Shown here piece by piece: positions 6,102 through 11,848 of a stretch of 36,716 nt of DNA. Every line of letters begins with the position of its first letter. Within the stretch, counting starts at the first letter, position 1. The DNA comes from a virus, in the IMG/VR virus record IMGVR_UViG_3300042395_000034, positions 1-36,716 of that record, one strand, 5' to 3'. The translations under genes and the position numbers were made by a program. The notes under the pieces were generated by a model, which made no database searches, was not told the origin of the DNA, and saw only the letters and a list, made by a program, of their open reading frames with translations.

Positions 6102-6556
6102 TGGCTATTACTCAGGCAATGGCGACGAGCTTCAAGGTTCAAATCCTTGAGGGCGTACACAATTTTGGTTCAGGTGTCGTTCGCGCTTCGGCGGCTGCGG
6201 ATGTGTTCAAGCTTGCGCTGTTCACTTCTTCGGCAACTCTTGGCGCTGCGACTACGGTGTATACGACTTCGGATGAGGTTTCCTCGTCTGGAACGAATTA
6301 CACGGCTGGCGGTTTAACGCTGACGATTTCGCAGGCTCCGACTTCATCGGGTACAACGTCTTTCATCGACTTTGATGATTTGACCTTCCCGAGCGCGACG
6401 ATCACGGCGAACGGTGCTTTGATCTACAACGCGACTCAGGGTAACAAGGCTGTGGCGGTGCTGGCGTTTGGTGGTGACAAGACCTCGACGGCGGGTAACT
6501 TCACCATTCAGTTCCCGGCTGCTGCTGCTTCGACTGCGATTCTTCGCATCGCCTAA
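6101..6556 (+). CDS. Conserved beta-rich virion protein
   Basis: The 151-residue product begins MAITQAMATSFKVQILEG and is rich in Thr, Ala, Ser and Gly with predicted beta strands. Blocks FKLALFTSSATLGAATTVY, YTAGGLTLTISQAPT and GALIYNATQGNKAVAVLAFG follow a pattern seen in many environmental phages directly before fibre genes. It is probably a small tail or head fibre-associated structural protein. There is no membrane segment or Cys. Start and stop are clear, with a 13-nt gap to the next gene. Confidence 0.6.
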   Translation: MAITQAMATSFKVQILEGVHNFGSGVVRASAAADVFKLALFTSSATLGAATTVYTTSDEVSSSGTNYTAGGLTLTISQAPTSSGTTSFIDFDDLTFPSATITANGALIYNATQGNKAVAVLAFGGDKTSTAGNFTIQFPAAAASTAILRIA

Positions 6557-6569
6557 GTAGGCTACGTCT

Positions 6570-7403
6570 GTGACAGACGTAGTGGTAGCCCTTGACGGCT
6601 GGAACTCCATTACAGGATGGGGCGAAGGTGGTTGGGGCACAGCTTCTGTAAGCTTCACCGGTACCGGTGAGGTAGGCACTGTTGCGCTTGTCACAGATCA
6701 GGTTATTGCAGTCACCGGCCTTGGGGCGACGGGTGAACTCGGTACGGTTTTTGTTTCTACCGAGCAAATCCTTTCAGTCACAGGGCTAGAAGCTCAGGCA
6801 ATTCTGAGTGATGAAGTTGTCGTTGCTGATGCCATTGTTATTGAAGATGGTGTTGTAGGAACAGGTGAGACTGGCGATGTAACAGTCTTCCTTGAACTTA
6901 TCGTGCCGGTTACAGGCGTTTCGGCGTCTGGACAGATCGGTACGGTATCGCTTGTCACTGATCAGATTTTGTCGGTTACGGGACTCGTCGGGACTAGTGC
7001 GCTTGGAACTATTTTTGTTATCTCCGGGCACACTCAAGTTGTAACTGGGCTTGCAGCGACCGGTGAACTAGGTGATGTAGCAATCTTCACTGATCAAGTT
7101 CTGGCTGTAACCGGACTTGAGGCAACTGGAGAGACCGGGACGCTATCGTTCGTAACAGATCAGATTTTGGCTGTTACAGGTGTTGCAGGTACTGCTGAAC
7201 TTGGCGATGCGGTTCAGAACTCTATATACCCCGTCACCGGAGTGTCCGGAACAGGCGCGGTCGGTACGGTAAGTGTTGAAGTTGCATACCCGGTTACAGG
7301 GGTTTCTGCGATAGGTAGTATTGGTTCTCAATCGCCCGCTGCTAACGTATGGGGCTTAATTAATACAAACCAGAACGCGAACTGGACGCAAATCGCGGCG
7401 TGA
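6570..7403 (+). CDS. Repeat-rich fibre-type protein (22-residue repeats)
   Basis: This 277-residue protein starts at GTG 6570. After an N-terminal GWGEGGWG block it is built almost entirely from tandem units of the type VTGLEATGETG plus about 11 beta-prone residues. VTG or a degenerate equivalent falls at residues 48, 70, 92, 114, 136, 158, 180 and 202, and then at 222 and 242 with a 20-residue period. It ends with VWGLINTNQNANWTQI. Such proteins suggest a long beta-solenoid or Ig-like stalk in a tail or head fibre. No enzymatic motif is visible. Similar repeat proteins occur in other environmental phages (from memory). Confidence 0.65.
   Translation: MTDVVVALDGWNSITGWGEGGWGTASVSFTGTGEVGTVALVTDQVIAVTGLGATGELGTVFVSTEQILSVTGLEAQAILSDEVVVADAIVIEDGVVGTGETGDVTVFLELIVPVTGVSASGQIGTVSLVTDQILSVTGLVGTSALGTIFVISGHTQVVTGLAATGELGDVAIFTDQVLAVTGLEATGETGTLSFVTDQILAVTGVAGTAELGDAVQNSIYPVTGVSGTGAVGTVSVEVAYPVTGVSAIGSIGSQSPAANVWGLINTNQNANWTQIAA
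6654..7343 (+). repeat. 66-bp coding repeats (22-residue units)
   Basis: About ten diverged units encode VTG(L/V)xATGE(L/T)G-type peptides. The spacing is exactly 66 bp for most units, with the last two at 60 bp. One unit has lost the VT residues (EDG at 92-94) but keeps the register and its Gly. The units differ at DNA level, so this is not a recent expansion. Confidence 0.8.
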
Positions 7404-7414
7404 GGTAACTAAAG

Positions 7415-8380
7415 ATGGCTAGTACATATTCAACTAATTTGGCCCTTGAACTGATCGGCACGGGCGACCAAGCCGGTACGTGGGGTAACACCACTAATAC
7501 GAACCTCGGCACGCTCATTGAGCAAGCCATCTCAGGTTACGTTACTCAGGCCGTATCGACCGGCACTGACACGACCATCACGATCCCGAACGGTGCGACC
7601 GGTGTCGCCCGTAATATGTTCATCGAACTGACGGGAACCGGTGGGGCCAGCACAAACCTGATCGTGCCGTCTAACAAGAAACTCTACTTCATCTACAACA
7701 ACGCCTCTGGCGCAGTGACCGTCAAAGTTGCTGGTCAGACCGGCGTTTCTGTTGGAGTGGGTGAAAAACTTATTCTAGTGTCGAACGGCACGGATGTTGT
7801 TGCAGCCGCGACCTATGTGACGGCGATTCCAACGAGCCTCACGGTCACTACGCTGAATGCAACGTCGGCTAGTATCACCACGCTGACCGGAACTACGCTT
7901 GGTTATTCAAGTGCCAACATCACTACTGTTACCGGTACGACGGCTGGATTTACGTCGGCCAACATCACCACGCTCTCCGGTACGACTGCCACCTACACTT
8001 CGGCTAACATCACGACCGTTACCGGTACGACTGGCACGTTCACCACTTCGTCGGACGGTGTAGGCAACCTTCGTAATATCCCTTCAGCCGGTGCCGCAAA
8101 AACTTCGGCCTATACCTTGTCTGTCTCGGATATTGGCGAATTCGTCACGGTCGGTTCGGGCGGCAGTATCACGGTACCCAATGACACGTTCACGGCAGGT
8201 AATGCTATCTCTATCTACAACGATACGACTGGCAACATCAGCATCAACTGTCCGATCACAACGGCGTACCTTGCTGGAACCAATACTGACCGAGCTAGTT
8301 TGACTTTGGCTACTCGCGGTATCGCAACTGTTCTATTTATCAACCCTTCACTTTGTGTTGCTTCGGGAAATTTAACCTAA
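7415..8380 (+). CDS. Tail fibre protein with Ser/Thr-rich 15-residue repeats
   Basis: This 321-residue protein begins with MASTYSTNLALELIGTGDQA and GTWGNTTNTNLGTLIEQAI, an N-terminal pattern typical of podoviral tail fibres and related virion proteins (from memory). Residues 154-210 are four near-perfect copies of a 15-residue unit (ITTLTGTTLGYSSAN type), suggesting a trimeric beta-helical shaft. The C-terminal half (about 215-321) contains AYTLSVSDIGEFVTVGSGG and a globular beta-rich end ending in FINPSLCVASGNLT. It is likely a receptor-binding or fibre-shaft protein. The next gene starts on the last base of its stop. Confidence 0.7.
   Translation: MASTYSTNLALELIGTGDQAGTWGNTTNTNLGTLIEQAISGYVTQAVSTGTDTTITIPNGATGVARNMFIELTGTGGASTNLIVPSNKKLYFIYNNASGAVTVKVAGQTGVSVGVGEKLILVSNGTDVVAAATYVTAIPTSLTVTTLNATSASITTLTGTTLGYSSANITTVTGTTAGFTSANITTLSGTTATYTSANITTVTGTTGTFTTSSDGVGNLRNIPSAGAAKTSAYTLSVSDIGEFVTVGSGGSITVPNDTFTAGNAISIYNDTTGNISINCPITTAYLAGTNTDRASLTLATRGIATVLFINPSLCVASGNLT
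7874..8044 (+). repeat. 45-bp coding repeats in the fibre gene
   Basis: Four tandem 45-bp units encode ITT(L/V)(T/S)GTT-x-x-(Y/F)-(S/T)-S-A-N; the last is incomplete (12 codons). Units 2 and 4 share ACCGTTACCGGTACGAC-like stretches, so this segment is more recent than the 22-residue repeats upstream and could recombine. Confidence 0.75.
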
Positions 8381-9234
8381 TGAGCGGAATTCAAATGTTG
8401 GTGTTGGGAGGCAGTTTTGGTCCTGCTGCTCCTACCTCCGTTGAATACCTAGTCGTTGCTGGCGGCGGTGGCGGCGGAGGTGGCGGCGTTCAATATTCAG
8501 GCACTTGTCTGTTTGAAATATTTGGTGGCGGTGGCGGTGCTGGTGGCTACCGTACTGCGAGCGGATTTTCTGTAAGTAAAGGAACGACTTATACCGTCAC
8601 AGTTGGCGGCGGTGGCTCTCAAAATGCCAACGGAACCAATTCTGTATTTAGCACTATTACTTCTACTGGCGGCGGTGCTGGTGGCAGTGGTGGGTCCGAT
8701 GGCGCTACTTGTGGTACTGGATTTGCAACGAACGGCGCAGGGGGCGGTTCAGGTGGCGGTGGCGGTGCTAACGGAGAGACAGTAAGTTCGCAGGGCTTTC
8801 CCGTTTATTTAGGTGCCGGTGGAGCAGGAACATCTGGACAAGGTAATGCTGGTGGAAACGCTACTGGAAATGCGGGTCAAGAATATGGGGCTGCTGGAGG
8901 TGGCGGTTCTGGCGCTGCGGCGGATTCTAGTGGTCCCGGTGGCGCTGGTACATCATCATCTATAACTGGCTCAGCCGTTACTTATGCGGCAGGGGGTGCC
9001 CGAGGTGACGGTTCTGGCGGCGGTGGTTCTGGCGGTGCCAATACAGGTAATGCTGGACGAGGTGGACAAAGTAATCCTACTACTACGGGCGGCTCCGGCG
9101 GTTCTGGCGTAGTAATTATTAAATACTCAGATACATTTGCTAACGCGGCTTCTACCACGGGGTCGCCTAGTTTGACCGTTTCCGGTGGATTTAGAATTTA
9201 TCGGTTTACTGGCTCTGGCTCAATTACTTGGTGA
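8380..9234 (+). CDS. Glycine-rich adhesin-like fibre protein
   Basis: I start it at the ATG at 8380 (TAATG with the upstream stop), giving 284 residues. After SVEYLVVAGGGGGG comes a long Gly-rich region with runs such as GGGGGAGGYRTASGF and GGSGGGGGANGE, then a C-terminal block GVVIIKYSDTFANAA and FRIYRFTGSGSITW. Gly-rich domains of this kind can form polyglycine-II bundles, as in the gp38 adhesin of phage S16 (established for that phage). The conserved terminal block resembles the end of other Gly-rich phage fibre proteins. It is likely the receptor-contacting tip of the fibre encoded upstream. No enzyme motif is visible. Confidence 0.65.
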   Translation: MSGIQMLVLGGSFGPAAPTSVEYLVVAGGGGGGGGGVQYSGTCLFEIFGGGGGAGGYRTASGFSVSKGTTYTVTVGGGGSQNANGTNSVFSTITSTGGGAGGSGGSDGATCGTGFATNGAGGGSGGGGGANGETVSSQGFPVYLGAGGAGTSGQGNAGGNATGNAGQEYGAAGGGGSGAAADSSGPGGAGTSSSITGSAVTYAAGGARGDGSGGGGSGGANTGNAGRGGQSNPTTTGGSGGSGVVIIKYSDTFANAASTTGSPSLTVSGGFRIYRFTGSGSITW

Positions 9235-9237
9235 TAT

Positions 9238-9732
9238 ATGGCTCATTTTGCACAGCTTGATCAAAACAACGTCGTTACACAGGTCATAGTAGTTAGCAAT
9301 AACGAACTGATGGACGGCACTGATGAAAGCGAAGCAAAAGGTATTGCTTTTTGCCAATCGCTTTACGGCGCTAATACTCGTTGGGCACAGACATCTTACA
9401 ACGCCAATTTTCGTGGTAGGTACGCGGCTATTGGTTATACATACGATGCTTCGTACGACGCTTTTATAAAACCAAAACCCATTAAATACCCGTCTTGGAT
9501 TATTGATCCTGTAACAACTGAGTGGGTTCCGCCGGTCCCAAGACCTACGGATGATGTCTATAAATGGAACGAAGTTCTTTTGGCTTGGCTGCGTGTACCG
9601 CCGCCGTACCCATCTTGGGTTATGCAGGGGGATCCTTTGGCGTGGTATCCGCCAGTGCCCTACCCGAATGACGGGAAGTTCTACAAGTGGGATGAAGCTA
9701 CTTTGTCATGGGTCAACGTTTCTAATGTTTAA
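9238..9732 (+). CDS. Fibre-associated protein with tandem YPSW modules
   Basis: This 164-residue protein starts MAHFAQLDQNNVVTQVIVVS, then DESEAKGIAFCQSLYGANTR, then YAAIGYTYDASYDAFIKPKP, a widespread pattern beside tail-fibre genes of environmental phages. The C-terminal half holds two similar modules, KYPSWIIDPVTTEWVPPVP with PTDDVYKWNEV (about 82-118) and PYPSWVMQGDPLAWYPPVP with PNDGKFYKWDEA (about 122-160). It is probably a fibre assembly or tip-associated protein. The exact function is unknown. Its stop overlaps the next start by 8 nt. Confidence 0.65.
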   Translation: MAHFAQLDQNNVVTQVIVVSNNELMDGTDESEAKGIAFCQSLYGANTRWAQTSYNANFRGRYAAIGYTYDASYDAFIKPKPIKYPSWIIDPVTTEWVPPVPRPTDDVYKWNEVLLAWLRVPPPYPSWVMQGDPLAWYPPVPYPNDGKFYKWDEATLSWVNVSNV

Positions 9733-10327
9733 GTATTTAGATTCGCCGTTCCCTCATGCAATAGCAAATGAATTTTTTACAGAAACAGAACTATCAAATG
9801 TATGGGAAGAGTTAAATTATTTGTCAGGACATTTAAACGGCCCAGAAGTTACTGGGTCAGCGCGTATTAAAGACGGAGAATACAAAAAGAAAAATTTAGG
9901 TGTTTTTGTAGATGGACTTTATTCTGATAGAAACTCGTCTTCAATTCTTACTTCTACGGCTAAATTTTTTGCTAAAGACAATTTAAATTCATTGTGTACT
10001 AATAATTTTATATTTAACTATTTACCCATAACAAATTTAGATTTTACGTTAGTTCAATTTTATGCAAACGGCGATTACTACAAAGCTCATCATGATACTT
10101 CAATTTTTACGTTAATCATTTTATTGCACAAAAAACCAAAGAAGTTTCAAGGTGGGGAGTTGGTTTTTACTAAACACGGATATGAGCTTGATTTGCAAAA
10201 TAACCAAGCAGTTTTATTCCCCTCTTTTATCGAGCATGAAGTCAAAGAAGTAGTGTGTCCGGAAGTTTCAATTTATGACGGACGCATAACTATTACTAAA
10301 CTAATAGCCACAAAAGGTATGAAGTAG
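9725..10327 (+). CDS. 2-oxoglutarate/Fe(II)-dependent oxygenase (prolyl-4-hydroxylase-like)
   Basis: I chose the ATG at 9725, overlapping the upstream stop, because the frame before it is read-through of the fibre gene. The 200-residue protein has the double-stranded beta-helix signature of 2OG-Fe(II) oxygenases: H122-x-D124 (YYKAHHDTS), the distal H171 (FPSFIEHEV), and R187 for the 2-oxoglutarate carboxylate (YDGRITIT). The GGELVF and NQAVLFPS strands also fit. Family members hydroxylate proteins, nucleic acids or small molecules; the substrate is unknown. The gene is far richer in A+T than its neighbours, a sign of transfer. Its place between fibre and holin genes suggests a virion- or host-surface modification role, or an accessory gene. 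Confidence 0.8.
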   Translation: MFKYLDSPFPHAIANEFFTETELSNVWEELNYLSGHLNGPEVTGSARIKDGEYKKKNLGVFVDGLYSDRNSSSILTSTAKFFAKDNLNSLCTNNFIFNYLPITNLDFTLVQFYANGDYYKAHHDTSIFTLIILLHKKPKKFQGGELVFTKHGYELDLQNNQAVLFPSFIEHEVKEVVCPEVSIYDGRITITKLIATKGMK

Positions 10328-10342
10328 TACGAGGATGCAGCC

Positions 10343-10828
10343 ATGATGACAATGATCTCAACTTTCCTGTCTTTCCTAGCGGGTGGACTGCCCAAGATCC
10401 TGCAAATCTTCCAAGACCGGCAGGATAAGAAGCATGAGTTGGCTTTGGTTGCTGCCCAGAAGGAGCGTGAGTTAGCCCTTGCTGAACGAGGCTTCATTGC
10501 TCAGGCACGAGTTGAAGAGATCAAGTTGGAGCAGATTCAAACTCAAACGGCAGGTGAAGAGCGCCAAGCCCTGTATCAGCACGACATGGAGATTGGTAAA
10601 GGCGCATCGCAGTGGATGATCAACCTACGGGCCTCGGTTCGCCCGGTTGTTACCTACATCTTCGTGCTAGAACTTGTCGCTATCAACATTGCTGGTGTTT
10701 GGTATGCCTACAACACGGGTGTGCCATTTGCCGCTGCAATGGCTGAAGTATTCTCGGATGACGAGATGCTGATTTTAAGCAGCATAATTGCATTTTGGTT
10801 CGGAACTCAGGCATTCGGTAAGAAATGA
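10343..10828 (+). CDS. Holin, 3-TM type
   Basis: The 161-residue product has an N-terminal hydrophobic segment (about 4-20), a long charged helix (about 25-80, rich in Glu, Lys, Gln and Ala), and two further hydrophobic stretches (about 102-124, VVTYIFVLELVAINIAGVWY, and about 142-157, LILSSIIAFWFGTQAF). The LRASVRPVVTY block and the FWFG-x-x-AF end match the GTA/3-TM holin superfamily as I know it. It lies one gene upstream of the lysozyme and should let it cross the inner membrane. GAGG at 10331-10334 is a good ribosome-binding site for the ATG at 10343. The stop overlaps the next start (ATGA). Confidence 0.75.
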   Translation: MMTMISTFLSFLAGGLPKILQIFQDRQDKKHELALVAAQKERELALAERGFIAQARVEEIKLEQIQTQTAGEERQALYQHDMEIGKGASQWMINLRASVRPVVTYIFVLELVAINIAGVWYAYNTGVPFAAAMAEVFSDDEMLILSSIIAFWFGTQAFGKK

Positions 10829-11385
10829 GCGTTGTTTACTGGATAAGACTTGAGGATCATTTTGATATGAACTCTGATGGGTACATCGGGGTTGCAGTTG
10901 ATTTTAGTAGCAGACTTATCCGACATCGCTCTATTACGTCACGTAGTGACTGTCATTTTGGAAGAGCCATCCGGTATCACGGCTGGAAAAATATGTTGTG
11001 CGATGTGATCTTTTTAGGTTCAGATGCAGAGTGTTATTCGCTAGAAGGTAAATTACGCCCTGATTTTCAGATAGGCTGGAATGAAGCGATTGGTGGATGC
11101 GGCGGAGATCGTAGTGAATATATTAACTATGTGGCAAGGGGCAAGCCCGTAGGAAATACAAAATCAAAAAGAGGATTAGAAAACCCATTTTTTGGTAAAT
11201 CACATAGTAAAGAAACCCGACGCACACAGACGATTGCTCGCTCTCAATCTGTAATACGAACTCCAGACGGGATATTTTTCGGGTTTAATTCACTTGCTCG
11301 GCACTTAAAAGTTCATAAAGCGACTGCTAAAAACATAGCGTTGAAGCAGGGGTGGGAAATTGAAAGTAAGCCCTCGCTGTATTGA
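10825..11385 (+). CDS. Free-standing GIY-YIG homing endonuclease
   Basis: This 186-residue protein has a GIY-YIG domain: V4-Y5-W6 in the first half of the motif, Y20-I21-G22, the catalytic R30, E74 (YSLEGKLRPD), and the N86 region (GWNEAIGG). A NUMOD3-type element (NPFFGKSHSKET, 120-131) follows, then a C-terminal helix-turn-helix-like segment (about 146-178, with FGFNSLARHLKVHKATAKN) for DNA recognition. It resembles Seg-type free-standing homing endonucleases. It overlaps the holin stop by 4 nt and the lysozyme start by 26 nt. It is AT-richer than flanking genes, consistent with recent insertion into the lysis cassette. Activity is not proven. Confidence 0.85.
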   Translation: MSVVYWIRLEDHFDMNSDGYIGVAVDFSSRLIRHRSITSRSDCHFGRAIRYHGWKNMLCDVIFLGSDAECYSLEGKLRPDFQIGWNEAIGGCGGDRSEYINYVARGKPVGNTKSKRGLENPFFGKSHSKETRRTQTIARSQSVIRTPDGIFFGFNSLARHLKVHKATAKNIALKQGWEIESKPSLY

Positions 11386-11848
11386 AATGGTAAAACACCA
11401 TGAGGGTTGCAGAACCCGCCCGTACCAATGTCCGGCGTTAATCTGGAGCGTGGGGGTGGGTCACGTAATAGATCCTGCTCACTTGGCGGTGAAGTATGAG
11501 GAGCGTCGGAATCTACCGATACCCGCAGGCTGGGACCGGGTTCTCACGATGGACGAGGTGGACCGGATACTTGCTCAAGACCTTGGCCGGTTTGAGCGTG
11601 GTGTGGTTCGACTTTGCCCTGCTGCTGTTGGCAATCAAGGAATCTTCGATTCTCTCGTCAGTTTTGCCTTCAACGTGGGTCTTGGCAATCTCCAACGCTC
11701 TTCCCTTCGGATGAAGACGAACCGGGGGGAGTTTGAGGAGGCGGCTGACGAGTTCCTGAAGTGGACCAAGGCAGGTGGTAAAGTACTGCCGGGATTGGTA
11801 AAAAGGCGCAACGACGAACGGGCGTTGTACCTGTCAGGGGTTTCGTAA
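11360..11848 (+). CDS. Endolysin, GH24 (T4-type) lysozyme
   Basis: This 162-residue muramidase cuts the MurNAc-GlcNAc bond of peptidoglycan after the holin opens the membrane. The N-terminal block VKHHEGCRTRPY gives the catalytic E15. The expected E-x8-(D/C)-x5-T spacing gives C24 and S30, so Ser replaces the usual Thr. G32 and H35 of the GxGH block are present (WSVGVGHV). FDSLVSFAFNVGLGNL and the C-terminal GLVKRRNDERALYLSG are typical of the family. I chose the TTG at 11360, with GGTGGG upstream, because it supplies the normal MKxS start; the ATG at 11387 would delete it. The first 26 nt overlap the endonuclease gene. Confidence 0.85.
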   Translation: MKVSPRCIEMVKHHEGCRTRPYQCPALIWSVGVGHVIDPAHLAVKYEERRNLPIPAGWDRVLTMDEVDRILAQDLGRFERGVVRLCPAAVGNQGIFDSLVSFAFNVGLGNLQRSSLRMKTNRGEFEEAADEFLKWTKAGGKVLPGLVKRRNDERALYLSGVS

